DNA of 64,000 nt from Acidovorax sp. Leaf78. Lineage in GTDB: Bacteria > Pseudomonadota > Gammaproteobacteria > Burkholderiales > Burkholderiaceae_C. The DNA lies in contig NZ_LMLZ01000002.1 in NCBI RefSeq assembly GCF_001422735.1, forward strand, positions 119,624 through 183,623, in the 5' to 3' direction. The position numbers and the translations under genes are program-made. Below are positions 34,726 through 43,814 of the stretch, piece by piece. Each line of letters starts with the position of its first letter. Position 1 is the first letter of the stretch. The notes below the pieces were generated by a model that saw only the letters and a list, made by a program, of their open reading frames with translations, ran no database searches and was not told where the DNA came from.

Positions 34726-35531
34726 GCGGAATTCCCAAGAAAAAAATGTGCGTAGGGCACGGTCCACACGATGTCGTGTCCGACACGGTGACCATGATGG
34801 CCGTCCTCGCCATAGGCAGTGCCGTGGTCGGAACAGACGATGACAAAGGTCGGCGCGCGCGCGGCGCAAACCTCGAACAACGGCGCCAGAGCGGCGTCGA
34901 CGCTGCGCAGCGCGGCGGCATGGGTGGCCAGCGAGTCTTCCTCGGCACCCGGCAGGTGGGCCCGGTTGGGCGAGTGGATGGCCGAGACGTTGATGAACAG
35001 CAGCACCCGGCCGTCAGTGGCGTGGAGCCGCTCCACCGCCAGCGCCACCTGCCGCCGGGTCGAATCGCGCCGGCCCACACCCAATGCGGGGTTCCAATGG
35101 CTCTCGGCGAACAGCCCTGGCAACACACGGCCCAGCGCGTTCTGCTGGTTGAAGAAGCCGACGCCGCCGATGCACACGGTGTGATAGCCGCGCGCGGTCA
35201 GCGCCTCCGGTATCGAGGCCTCGTCAAACGCGAACGTGTGTCGCCCGGTGGTCTCGCTACCGCGGAAGGCACTCGCAAACAGCCGCGCATGCCGCCCGGG
35301 CGACGCCGGCGTGGGCAGATAGCCCGCGAAGAAAGCTTGGTGCGCGGCGTACGTGAAACTGCTCGGCGAGTGACGCCGCTCCCAGCCGCTGGGCAGCAGG
35401 TGGCGCGCCAGCACTGGCAGTTCGCCGCGCTCGAACGCTGCCTGGGCGACGTCAAAACGCAGCGTGTCCAGCGTGATGATCACAATATCGTGCGTGCCCA
35501 CCACGCCGTTCATGTCTGGATTGGTCGTCAT
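34719..35531 (-). CDS. STM4013-type alkaline-phosphatase-fold enzyme
   Basis: A 270-residue protein of the sulfatase/phosphatase superfamily, usually called SEN3800/STM4013 family sulfatase. Seen: metal ligand IITLDTLRFDV, a nucleophile region SPSSFTYAAHQAFFAGYLP, SAIHSPNRAH, and the second metal site IVCSDHGTAYGEDGHHGH. At the position where sulfatases have C/S-x-P-x-R it reads T-Y-A-A-H, so formylglycine is not possible and threonine would be the nucleophile, as in phosphonate/phosphodiester hydrolases and transferases. The start at 35531 is four bases after the STM4014 stop. Confidence 0.82.
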   Translation of the reverse strand: MTTNPDMNGVVGTHDIVIITLDTLRFDVAQAAFERGELPVLARHLLPSGWERRHSPSSFTYAAHQAFFAGYLPTPASPGRHARLFASAFRGSETTGRHTFAFDEASIPEALTARGYHTVCIGGVGFFNQQNALGRVLPGLFAESHWNPALGVGRRDSTRRQVALAVERLHATDGRVLLFINVSAIHSPNRAHLPGAEEDSLATHAAALRSVDAALAPLFEVCAARAPTFVIVCSDHGTAYGEDGHHGHRVGHDIVWTVPYAHFFLGNSAC

Positions 35532-35535
35532 CGCG

Positions 35536-36603
35536 TCAGGCCAGCGCGGTGGCATAGGTATCGCGACCCTGCCAGAGCAGGCCGGGCAGCAGGTCGCCGA
35601 AGGCATTGGCCTCCAGCACGCGCGCCGTGCCTTGCCGCACGACCAGGTCGAAGCCGACGACGGCGGCGCGCGGGAACACGCGGGCCGCCTGCTCGGCGGT
35701 CGCCTCCATCACGCCGAGATCGTGCGCAGGCAGCAGTTGCGCCGGATCGGCGCGTGCGCTGTCCAGGTGCAGGTTGGTCAGAGTCCTCCCGCTCACGCGC
35801 GCCACACGGTGCGCCGCACGCGCGCCGAAGGTGACGACGCGCAGGTCGAAGTGGCCCGCGCCGGAGCGGGGCTTGGAAAGCCAGGCCTCCACGTAGGCCC
35901 CCTGCGCGGCCACCAGGTCGATGACACGGCGCACATCGTCGAGCCCCTGATAGCTGCACACGCGCTTGACATTGAACAGCCGCAGGCCATCGGCATGCAG
36001 TTGCGCCGACGTGGTGGCCTGCTGGCGGCCTGCGGCGCGCCGGTAGGCCACCACACCGGCAGCTGAGGACCCGTAGCGCGCCTTGACGAACACGCGGTCC
36101 AGACTATGGTGGTCCAGCAAGTCGACAAGATGGTCATAGCCTTGCACCGGCCCCAGCAGCGCTGCGGTGGCAAGCCCCTGCTCGCGCAAGCGTTGCTGGC
36201 AATGCAGTTTGTCGGTCATCGCGATGATGTCGTCAGGCGCATTCACGACGCTGGCCTGCGGCTGCGCGGCAAGCAGTGCCGCTAGCTGCTGCATCGTCCA
36301 CTGAAAACCCGCAAACCAGGCGTCGACCGCCGCCAGTTCGCCGCTCTCGGGTGCTGCGCACAGCGGCCGGCCCAGGCTCTCACAGCCACGGTGCAGCAAC
36401 GCGAGGTGCACCTGCGGGTCGTCGCCTGGCGGCTCGATCTTGAACCGGCACGGTACCCGCAGCGCCTGGGCTAGGCGATCGGGCGCGGCCAGCCAGTCTC
36501 GCCATTCGACAAGCTGTACGGACACACGCGCGATCGCGGCGGCCGCCATCAGCCCGCGCGTGCGCTTGCTGCCGGCTACGCCCAGCACCACCCAGCGATG
36601 CAC
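35536..36603 (-). CDS. STM4014-type ATP-grasp protein
   Basis: A 355-residue protein. N-terminal about 150 residues are a family-specific domain. The middle has VNAPDDIIAMTDKLHCQQRLREQGLATA, then VFVKARYGSSAAGVVAYRR, and near the end AAVVGFDLVVRQGTARVLEANAFGD, the ATP-grasp layout (nucleotide-binding lysine in FVKARYG, metal-binding acid/Asn in LEANAFGD). ATP-grasp enzymes join an acyl phosphate to an amine or thiol, often on peptides. A GTG at 36603 with GGGAAG upstream and 13 bases from the STM4015 stop is preferred to an ATG at 36672 that overlaps STM4015. Confidence 0.8.
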   Translation of the reverse strand: MHRWVVLGVAGSKRTRGLMAAAAIARVSVQLVEWRDWLAAPDRLAQALRVPCRFKIEPPGDDPQVHLALLHRGCESLGRPLCAAPESGELAAVDAWFAGFQWTMQQLAALLAAQPQASVVNAPDDIIAMTDKLHCQQRLREQGLATAALLGPVQGYDHLVDLLDHHSLDRVFVKARYGSSAAGVVAYRRAAGRQQATTSAQLHADGLRLFNVKRVCSYQGLDDVRRVIDLVAAQGAYVEAWLSKPRSGAGHFDLRVVTFGARAAHRVARVSGRTLTNLHLDSARADPAQLLPAHDLGVMEATAEQAARVFPRAAVVGFDLVVRQGTARVLEANAFGDLLPGLLWQGRDTYATALA

Positions 36604-36616
36604 GCAGCTTCCCGGC

Positions 36617-37531
36617 CTATTCGCCAACGGCCACGTAGCGGTCGTTGTCTGCGGCTCCCTGCGCGTCGTCAAGCACGACGCCGGGGATCGCGGCGCGCAG
36701 CTTTCCCTGCAGCGCTTCGGAGATATAGTGGTGCGACAGGTCCAGCTTCTTCAACGCCGCAGTGTGCGGGCTCGCCAGCAGTGCCTGTGCGCCCTTATCG
36801 CCGAGCGTGCCCAGCGACAGGTCCAGCGTGTCCAGTGACGCGACCCACGCCTCGCCGGCCAGCCAGATGGCCAGTTCGTCGGCGATCTGCGAGTCGCGCA
36901 GACCCAGCACGTGCAGTGCCGGGGTGCGCAGCTTCTGCAGCACCTGACGGTACAACGCTACATCGCCCTCGAAGCCATAGTTGTCATCACCCAGCCAAAG
37001 CTCCAGCTTCTCCAGAGCCGGTAGCTCTGACTGAGCGAGCGCCTGGGCAATCTCCCGTGGCAGTCCGCCACTCTCAATCACCAATTCACGCAATCCGGCA
37101 TGGGAAACCGGCGACAACTCCAGCGAAGTGGATCCGCGGATGCGCAATGCCTCCAACCGCGGAAAAGCCTGCAGCAGATGGTTGTAGCGCGTGCCTTGAA
37201 TGATCCAGGAGATCTCGCACTCCTCATAGGTCATGTCGCCCACAAACAGCGCCTTGAAGTTTGGCAACTGGGGCGCCAGTTCAATCAGTCGATCCAGCGC
37301 TTCATTGGGACTGTTGTCGTGAGGTTCGCCCCACGCTCCGATGACAAGCGCCTCTAGCTGCCCCTGATCAATCTTCGAGAGGTACTCTTCCAGCAGTTCC
37401 AGCAGGCTGCGCGAATCGTCGTAGTCGAGCGTCAGTCGATGAACTACTCCGCTTCCACCAGCGGGTACCCCACCTTGGTAGTCCTGAACTGTCTTACCGA
37501 AAAATACTTCGGTGCGTTCCGAAATCGTCAC
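36617..37531 (-). CDS. STM4015-type leucine-rich-repeat protein
   Basis: A 304-residue protein, first gene of the STM401x operon. The first about 110 residues include GWGEPHDNSPNEALDRLIEL-like pattern and LFVGDMTYEECEISWI; the rest are leucine-rich repeats such as FPRLEALRIRG, PALEKLELWLGDDNYG, ALHVLGLRDS, SLDTLDLSLG, ALKKLDLSHHYIS. No signal peptide. LRRs bind proteins or peptides, so it may present the substrate or sense a partner (inference). Its GTG start has GGGGAGG upstream. Codon use is less GC-rich at the 5' half than in the following genes. Confidence 0.8.
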   Translation of the reverse strand: MTISERTEVFFGKTVQDYQGGVPAGGSGVVHRLTLDYDDSRSLLELLEEYLSKIDQGQLEALVIGAWGEPHDNSPNEALDRLIELAPQLPNFKALFVGDMTYEECEISWIIQGTRYNHLLQAFPRLEALRIRGSTSLELSPVSHAGLRELVIESGGLPREIAQALAQSELPALEKLELWLGDDNYGFEGDVALYRQVLQKLRTPALHVLGLRDSQIADELAIWLAGEAWVASLDTLDLSLGTLGDKGAQALLASPHTAALKKLDLSHHYISEALQGKLRAAIPGVVLDDAQGAADNDRYVAVGE

Positions 37532-38338
37532 AAGTGCCCTCCCCAGGGTGCATAAATGAAATAAAAAGCTGCGGGACTTTCGCCCTTTAAACGAATACGC
37601 CAGGTCGCCACTTCGAGCGTCATCTATTCGCTATGGATCTAACAGTTCTAGAGCTTGTCTCCGTACGAAAACGAGCCCATTACACGAGCCTATTGCCAGT
37701 TTGAAACACGTCGCTAAGCCGTACCGGTCATTGAACTCCATAGCTCTGTAGAAGCTAGTTTCACAGCCAGCGCAATCACATTTGACGCGTTGGCTGAACG
37801 TCATGTGACGCTGCCGAGAAATTCTCTAACTGCAGGTAGTCCGCTCGATTGTATTGCCGTCCAACGACCCGCCACGCGGTCGCCAGAAGCGTGATTGATC
37901 GTTCAGTTCTACATCAGCCCACGGCACTTCACGACGTTTCACATCAGCACCAGTTGCAGCTTGATGTGTGCTTCGGAAGCCCTGGACTTGGTCATGACAG
38001 GCTGCCCCGCCATGGCGCGCGCTTATGAAATTGCGGCCACCGACCGGTACGAACTTCAGGATCCAGTCGCGTGCGCTGGCAGGAGAATTGGTCCTGTTGC
38101 AGAACTGATTGATGAAACCTTGATCCCGACGACAGCTATGGCTTGCCGCCCAACAGTCTGCGACGCGATCATCAAGAGAAAATCGTCACTAGATACGACT
38201 CGGGTAAAGGTTGCTCGTAGTAGGTTTGAAATTAGCGCGCCTAGCTGCTTTGGTTCTAACCAAAAAAGCTGTAGCGGAACGTGGCACTGAACTTGATTCC
38301 GCAACGACGTGATTGATGCCTGCGTCATCGCTGTCCCT
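37532..38338. other. About 800 bases with no recognised gene
   Basis: The 37532-37570 end holds the STM401x operon leader with its strong ribosome site. The remaining sequence has only short frames on both strands without family resemblance; one of them (38056-38328, minus) is listed as doubtful because it follows dnaE2 closely with a plausible ribosome site. No hairpin-plus-T terminator was seen. Confidence 0.4.
38056..38328 (-). CDS. Doubtful small ORF after dnaE2
   Basis: A 90-codon frame beginning ten bases beyond the dnaE2 stop, with AGGGA five bases before the ATG. The translation (MTQASITSLRNQVQCHVPLQ...) resembles nothing I know and its codon use is less GC-biased than dnaE2. It may be spurious or a decayed gene. 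Confidence 0.25.
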   Translation of the reverse strand: MTQASITSLRNQVQCHVPLQLFWLEPKQLGALISNLLRATFTRVVSSDDFLLMIASQTVGRQAIAVVGIKVSSISSATGPILLPAHATGS

Positions 38339-41300
38339 TTACTTAAAGTCCCGGCTCTCCGTCGCCAGCCGTCCCAGCAGGGGCGACAGATCTGCCAGCC
38401 TGTCCGCAATCAGGTTGCACACCTCACCTTCGCGCTGCCAGCGTCCTTTGACCGCCATTAACCGCGAGCCCAATAAAACCTCCCGCTGCGCTTCCTTGAT
38501 GTGGCGCCAGCAGATCACCTGGGTCGAACCGTGCTCATCCTCGAGTGACACGAAGATGGTCCCTTTGGCCGTTTCCGGTTGCTGCCGCAGCGTCACGATG
38601 CCGGCCGTGCGCACGACGCGCCCGTTGGGTACGTGCCGCAGTTCCTCGGACGTCTTGAGCTTGTACTTGTCGAGCTTCTTGCGCAACAGTGCCAGGGGAT
38701 GGCTGCGTAGTGTGAGGCCGATGGACGCGTAGTCCCAGACCACATCTTCGCCTTCCGGCGGCGCTGGCAGTTCCAGAAACTCTTCGTCCACTGGTGCTTC
38801 CTGCAGCAGCGCCGGCGGGGCATGCAGCGCTGCCGCATCCCAGACCTGCTGGCGCCTGTGGCCCGACAGCGTGGCCAGTGCGCCAGCCGCGGCCAGCAGC
38901 TTCATCTCGTGCTGTTCGAGCCTGGCTCTTCTGGCAAGTTCTTCGGCGTTGTCGAGTGGTGCTCGATGCCTAGCGGCCATGATGCGCTCCGCGCTGGCTG
39001 CTTTCAGGCCGCCGATCATGTGGAGGCCCAGCCGCACCGCCGGTGTGTTGGGCAGATCCTCCAGCGTGGACTCGACGTCGCTGTACATCACATCTACCGG
39101 CCGCACTTCTACTTTGTGGCGCTGGGCATCCTGCACCAGCTGGCTTGGGCTGTAGAAACCCATGGGCTGGCTGTTGAGCAGCGCAGCCAGGAATGCCGCA
39201 GGCTCGTGCCGCTTGATCCAGCACGAGGCATAGACCAGCAACGCGAAGCTGGCTGCATGGCTCTCAGGGAATCCGTATTCCGAGAACCCTTTGATCTGCT
39301 CGAAGATCTGTTCGGCGAACGCCCGCTCGTACCCCCGCGAGGTCATGCCGTCCACGATCTTGTTGTAGTACTTGCCCAATCCCCCCTTGCGCTTCCAGGC
39401 AGCCATGGCCCTGCGCAGGCCATCGGCTTCACCAGGTGTGAAGCCCGCCGCCAGGATGGAGATTTGCATCACCTGTTCCTGGAACACCGGAACACCGAGG
39501 GTGCGGCCCAGCGCCGTCTTGAGGGCTTCGCTCGGATAGCTCACCGGTTCCTTGCCCTGGCGCCGGTTCAGGTAAGGGTGCACCATGCCACCCTGGATGG
39601 GACCAGGCCGCACAATGGCCACCTCGATCACCAAGTCGTAGAAGCAACGTGGCCGCAGGCGCGGCAGCATGCTCATCTGCGCCCGGCTTTCGATCTGGAA
39701 CACACCGATGGTGTCTGCCTTGCAGACCATGTCATAGGTCTCCGGATCCTCGGCCGGAATGTCCTGCATGCCGAACTGGTAGCCGCGCCGGTCGCTGATC
39801 ATGTCCAGCGCGCGCCGGATCGCGGACAGCATGCCCAGGGCCAGCACATCGACCTTCAGAAGGCCTGCTGCGTCCAGGTCGTCCTTGTCCCATTCGATCA
39901 CCGTGCGATCGGGCATGGAGGCGTTTTCTACGGGCACCATGCGGCACAGCAGATCCTTCGTTAGCACGAAACCACCCGTGTGCTGCGACAAGTGCCGCGG
40001 AAACCCAATCAGCTGGCTGGTCAGCACGATGAGCTGACGCACCTGCAGGTTCTCGGTAGACATGCCCAGCTCATCAAACCGCTCGAGCCGCACATCCGCG
40101 CCATCGAACCACTGCTGGCCCTTGGCAATCGCATCCACCGTCTCCAGGTCGAACCCCAGCGCCTTGCCCACGTCCCGAATCGCCGACTTCGGCCGGTAGC
40201 TGATCACCGTGGCTGTGAGTGCGGCCCGGTCCCTGCCGTACTTCTGGTACAGGTACTGGATCACCTCTTCACGGCGCTGGTGCTCGAAGTCGATGTCGAT
40301 GTCCGGTGGCTCGTTGCGCTCCTTGGAAATGAATCGCTCGAAGAGCACCGACATGCGCGCGGGGTCGACCTCGGTGATTCCCAGGCAGTAGCAGACCACG
40401 CTGTTGGCCGCCGATCCGCGCCCCTGACAAAGGATGTGCCGCGACCGCGCAAAAGCCACGATGTCGTAGACGGTCAGAAAATAGTGCTCGTAGTGCAACT
40501 CGCAAATCAACGACAGCTCATGCTCGATCTGCCCTTGCACTTTCGCCGGTATGCCGGCAGGCCAGCGCCGGCCAGCTCCTTCATAGGTGACCTGGCGCAG
40601 ATAGCCCGCCGCCGTTAGTCCCGCAGGGACCACCTCGTCCGGGTACTGGTACTTCAACTCGTCCAGGCTGAAACTGCACCGCGCCGCCACCTGCAGCGTC
40701 TCGGCCAGCAGCTCGGCCGGGAACGTCTGCGCCAGGCGCAACCGGGTGCGCAGGTGCTGCTCCGCGCTGCGCTGCAGGGCATGGCCGCACTCGGTGAGCG
40801 GCTTGCCGAGGCGCGTGGCCGTGAGCACATCCTGCAGCGGCTTGCGCGAGCGCACATGCATGTGCACGTCACCCACCGCCACCAGCGGCAGCGCCGTGAG
40901 TTCGGACAGCTGGCGCATGCGGTGCAGCCAGAGCTCATCGTCAAGCCGCCGCACCTGGTCCACGCCGATCCAGCACCGCCCCGTGAACTGATGCAGGGTC
41001 CAGAGTCCAGCGGCCTCCAGCTGCGCATCCGTGGCCTTGCGGTCGGGGCACAACAGGACCACGCAGTCCTCCAGCTCTGTTCCGCTGAGTTGGTCCAGGG
41101 TGAGGTGGTAGGTGCCTTTCTCTGAGGAGCGCCGCAGCTTGGTGATGAAGGCACACAGGTTGCCGTAGCCGTTGAGACTCTGAGACAGCACCACCAGCGT
41201 GAAGGCGCCCTCCGATGCGTCCCGCGGCTGGATGCAGAACTGCGAGCCCAGCAGCAGCGGCAGGCCCGCCGCCTTGGCCGCGACATGGGCCCGCACCACG

Positions 41301-41464
41301 CCTGCCATCGAGCACTCGTCCGTGATGGCCAGGCCCTGGTAGCCCAGTTCCTTAGCTCGCTCCACCAGTTCGTCAGGCGCACTTGCACCTCTCAAGAACG
41401 TGAAGTTTGAAACGCAGCGCAACTCGACATAGTCCGGCAGTGATCGGGACGGACGGATCAACAT
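38339..41464 (-). CDS. dnaE2: Error-prone DNA polymerase III alpha subunit DnaE2 (ImuC)
   Basis: A 1041-residue C-family polymerase. N-terminal PHP domain opens YVELRCVSNFTFLRGASAP, the polymerase palm has the acidic PPDIDIDFEHQRREEVI, and QGRGSAANSVVCYCLGIT and FPRHLSQHTGGFVLTKD are diagnostic of the family; the OB domain ends the protein. It lacks the beta-clamp/theta-type tail of DnaE1. DnaE2 carries out mutagenic lesion bypass with ImuA and ImuB in bacteria lacking PolV. The start at 41464 has GAGG six bases upstream, seven bases after the imuB stop; the longer frame is inside imuB. Confidence 0.95.
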   Translation of the reverse strand: MLIRPSRSLPDYVELRCVSNFTFLRGASAPDELVERAKELGYQGLAITDECSMAGVVRAHVAAKAAGLPLLLGSQFCIQPRDASEGAFTLVVLSQSLNGYGNLCAFITKLRRSSEKGTYHLTLDQLSGTELEDCVVLLCPDRKATDAQLEAAGLWTLHQFTGRCWIGVDQVRRLDDELWLHRMRQLSELTALPLVAVGDVHMHVRSRKPLQDVLTATRLGKPLTECGHALQRSAEQHLRTRLRLAQTFPAELLAETLQVAARCSFSLDELKYQYPDEVVPAGLTAAGYLRQVTYEGAGRRWPAGIPAKVQGQIEHELSLICELHYEHYFLTVYDIVAFARSRHILCQGRGSAANSVVCYCLGITEVDPARMSVLFERFISKERNEPPDIDIDFEHQRREEVIQYLYQKYGRDRAALTATVISYRPKSAIRDVGKALGFDLETVDAIAKGQQWFDGADVRLERFDELGMSTENLQVRQLIVLTSQLIGFPRHLSQHTGGFVLTKDLLCRMVPVENASMPDRTVIEWDKDDLDAAGLLKVDVLALGMLSAIRRALDMISDRRGYQFGMQDIPAEDPETYDMVCKADTIGVFQIESRAQMSMLPRLRPRCFYDLVIEVAIVRPGPIQGGMVHPYLNRRQGKEPVSYPSEALKTALGRTLGVPVFQEQVMQISILAAGFTPGEADGLRRAMAAWKRKGGLGKYYNKIVDGMTSRGYERAFAEQIFEQIKGFSEYGFPESHAASFALLVYASCWIKRHEPAAFLAALLNSQPMGFYSPSQLVQDAQRHKVEVRPVDVMYSDVESTLEDLPNTPAVRLGLHMIGGLKAASAERIMAARHRAPLDNAEELARRARLEQHEMKLLAAAGALATLSGHRRQQVWDAAALHAPPALLQEAPVDEEFLELPAPPEGEDVVWDYASIGLTLRSHPLALLRKKLDKYKLKTSEELRHVPNGRVVRTAGIVTLRQQPETAKGTIFVSLEDEHGSTQVICWRHIKEAQREVLLGSRLMAVKGRWQREGEVCNLIADRLADLSPLLGRLATESRDFK

Positions 41465-41471
41465 GCCCGCC

Positions 41472-42788
41472 TCACGCAAAATGCCCGTGCAGGAACCAGG
41501 CGGTCTGGTCCCGCGCCAGACGCTGCTGGAACACCCACAGCACGCCGGCATGAGGGCTTAGCGCCAGCCAGTAGTCGCGCTGCACGTTCAGGGGACGGGC
41601 ATCGGCATCTTCGCTGCTGCGGTGCCACCAGCCGCCCTCGATACGGTCTGGACCCAACAGCAATTGCAGCGGGCCTTGGTAGTGCGGCCGGTTGTCGCGC
41701 TCGATGAGGCGCAGCGGTTCATCCAGCACCCAGCTGGGCAAAGGCAATTCGTAGGGAGACTCCGCTTTTTTTCTCTGGGTCTCGCACTGCCAGCTCTGCA
41801 TCCACTCCAGACGGTGGTCTGCGGACATCGTGGGCCGACGCACGCAGGCATCGCCGAGCCGCGCCTGGATGCGCTCCAGCGCGAGATCCGTGCTGCCACT
41901 CTTGCGCAAGGTCTCGGGGATCAGCGAGCTGCTTTCCTCCACGATGGGCAGGACCTCCGTGGCGAGCAGCTCGATGTCGCCAGCGGGCGCTGCGAGCGTG
42001 ACCTTGGCCAGGTGCTCGGCCAGCAGCCGCGCGAAATGCTCCACGTTTTGAGTGGGCTGCGCGGTGCGCACGGTGAGTTCCCCGCCGGTGCCGGCGTCCT
42101 TGGCACGCATGACATCGTGGCACCAGCGCAGGGTGAAGGCCGTGGCGCCCATGCGGCGCGCGGCCAGCCAACCCGCCATCTGCACCAGTAGCCGCCGCGC
42201 ACCAAAGAGCAGTGCGGGCGCGGTTTCCACCCGCGACATCAACTCCAACCGAACATGAAAACTCTCCGGCAGCGTGAGCCACTCGTAGACTTCGGGCCGC
42301 AAACCATAGGCCTGGTCCAGCGCCACCAGCAGACCCTTGTCAAAACGCCGGCTCAGGCCGCCGCGCGGCAGGTTGCGGACATCGCCCAGGGTGCGACAGC
42401 CGACGCGGGCCAAGGTGGGCTGGTGCAGGCACACGGCCGCAATCGCTTCCAGCGGCAGAGGATCTAGCATCTTGGCCAGCGGAAGCTGAAAGCCATCCAA
42501 TGGCACTGCGGATGCAGTCTGGCGTACCAGGGCCAGCGCAGAGGTCCCCGTGGGCGCCCAGGCTATGCGCGCACCCAGCTCCACAGCACCGGCCTCGATG
42601 AGCCCGTGAAGTGACTCCATGCCGCCAAATAGCCGCGCACTTCCCGATACTTCAACGACCACGGAATCTTCGAGCAATGCCACCCGGGGGGTGAATTGCA
42701 GTGCCCAGATTCCGAGCGATGTTGCATCAATGGGAGACGGGCTGGCTGGTAGTGGAGTGGGGAGCAACGCGGCCCAATGCCCGTGCAT
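41472..42788 (-). CDS. imuB: ImuB, inactive Y-family polymerase-like mutasome protein
   Basis: A 438-residue Y-family-like protein: WALQFTPRVALLEDSVVVEVSGSARLFGG, then PLPLEAIAAVCLHQPTLARVGCRTLGDVRNLPRGGLSRRFD, and C-terminal DYWLALSPHAGVLWVFQQRL. The catalytic Asp/Glu of true Y polymerases (DE in the palm) are replaced, as in all ImuB, so its role is to bind the clamp and recruit DnaE2. GAGGAGG lies just before the ATG. It overlaps imuA by 62 bases. Confidence 0.93.
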   Translation of the reverse strand: MHGHWAALLPTPLPASPSPIDATSLGIWALQFTPRVALLEDSVVVEVSGSARLFGGMESLHGLIEAGAVELGARIAWAPTGTSALALVRQTASAVPLDGFQLPLAKMLDPLPLEAIAAVCLHQPTLARVGCRTLGDVRNLPRGGLSRRFDKGLLVALDQAYGLRPEVYEWLTLPESFHVRLELMSRVETAPALLFGARRLLVQMAGWLAARRMGATAFTLRWCHDVMRAKDAGTGGELTVRTAQPTQNVEHFARLLAEHLAKVTLAAPAGDIELLATEVLPIVEESSSLIPETLRKSGSTDLALERIQARLGDACVRRPTMSADHRLEWMQSWQCETQRKKAESPYELPLPSWVLDEPLRLIERDNRPHYQGPLQLLLGPDRIEGGWWHRSSEDADARPLNVQRDYWLALSPHAGVLWVFQQRLARDQTAWFLHGHFA

Positions 42789-43524
42789 CGGATGCCTCCT
42801 CGCGTGAGAGCGCAGCAGAACGTGCCGGCACGGTCTTGAGCCGGGGTGGAAGCACCGACTCCAGGTTTTCTGGCATGGCCGCCAGATAGAGAGCTTCGTC
42901 GAGCGAGGCCCCTCTGCGTTTGGGGATGCGGATTTGCAGCTGCCAGCCCTTGGCTAGGGCCACGGCAACGCGCAGCGGCGCTGGAGACGTGTCGTTCAAG
43001 GCGGCAACAGGGCGGAACAGAAACACCGGTGCGTCACAGGACTGGGCGTGAATCTGCAGACGCCGGATCTGTTCCGGTCGGGCCTGAGGCAGCCATGACA
43101 GCACGGCACCGGCAGGGTCTGACTTGACGATCTGCTCGGTCGCCCACAGACGGTCCACCGGCGTCGATGCATGGACCCACACGACCTGGTCTGCAGACAA
43201 GCCCAGTTGCTCCAGGCCGCCGGCATGTGGCTGCTTGGGTGGGGCGATCAGGTAGACCCGACCGCCAGAGGACAGGAAAGACGGGATGGCCCGCCCTAGA
43301 AGGCGCCATTCGCAAAGAGCGGCCTGGGGCATGAGCAGCTCGGTCAGGCTGTGGGTGGGCCAGCCACCGCCGGGCAGTTCGCTGTCCAGTTCCGTGAAGC
43401 CTGAGGGGACAGTGCGTGAGACAGAATCGCCCAGCTCGGAGCCACGCCACACTGCCTCCGCCACGTGGCGCGGTAGAACGCCCGGGTCGAAGGCGCCGTG
43501 GGAGGCGTGGGCGGCAAGTGGCAT
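42727..43524 (-). CDS. imuA: ImuA, RecA-like mutasome protein
   Basis: A 265-residue protein of the ImuA/SulA-related family: SGFTELDSELPGGGWPTHSLTELLMPQ and LIAPPKQPHAGGLEQLGLSADQVVWVHA are the family's RecA-like tracts. It binds ImuB and is needed for translesion mutagenesis. The ATG at 43524 is chosen because the LexA box and a good promoter lie immediately upstream (43550-43593), which the longer frame from 43593 would put inside the coding region. First gene of imuA-imuB-dnaE2. Confidence 0.9.
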   Translation of the reverse strand: MPLAAHASHGAFDPGVLPRHVAEAVWRGSELGDSVSRTVPSGFTELDSELPGGGWPTHSLTELLMPQAALCEWRLLGRAIPSFLSSGGRVYLIAPPKQPHAGGLEQLGLSADQVVWVHASTPVDRLWATEQIVKSDPAGAVLSWLPQARPEQIRRLQIHAQSCDAPVFLFRPVAALNDTSPAPLRVAVALAKGWQLQIRIPKRRGASLDEALYLAAMPENLESVLPPRLKTVPARSAALSREEASDARALGRVAPHSTTSQPVSH

Positions 43525-43549
43525 GGATGAAGCATCAACTGCTGGAATA

Positions 43550-43593
43550 CTGTATGAAATGACAGTATATGTCTGCAGTCGTTTCTGCTGCAA
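43550..43593 (-). promoter_or_regulatory. LexA-controlled promoter of imuA-imuB-dnaE2
   Basis: A perfect SOS box CTGT-N8-ACAG occupies 43550-43565. On the minus strand TTGCAG (43593-43588) and TATACT (43569-43564) are 18 bases apart; the operator overlaps the -10 hexamer, so LexA binding would block transcription. Transcription should begin near 43557, some 33 bases before the ATG. Confidence 0.9.
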
Positions 43594-43814
43594 CCGATCC
43601 TTGCCGCCCGGTTCAGCTGAGCTGAAATTGCTAGCAGGCAGTGCCCGTGAGCGATGGCTTTGAGCTGGTTAGGCGGAAAGTAACCCCTGGAACTGATCAG
43701 GTACGAGATGGTCGAGCGCTGCCGCTGCTGGCTGTCTTCGCGTACCTGATGCCGACCCAGGTCAGGACGGCATTGCGCCAGTTCCTGGTCGTTACTTCGC
43801 CAGAATGCACGGCT

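Noticed and set aside
34719..35531. Maturation of STM4013 by a radical SAM neighbour (anSME idea)
   Set aside because: No Cys or Ser at the nucleophile position, so there is nothing to convert to formylglycine.
34344..35834. 496-codon plus-strand ORF
   Set aside because: Antisense of STM4012/STM4013, which have clear family motifs; Arg/Pro-rich translation.
37895..38290. 131-codon plus-strand ORF
   Set aside because: No family resemblance, no ribosome site, mixed codon character; region looks non-coding or decayed.
38822..39964. 380-codon plus-strand ORF
   Set aside because: Antisense of dnaE2.
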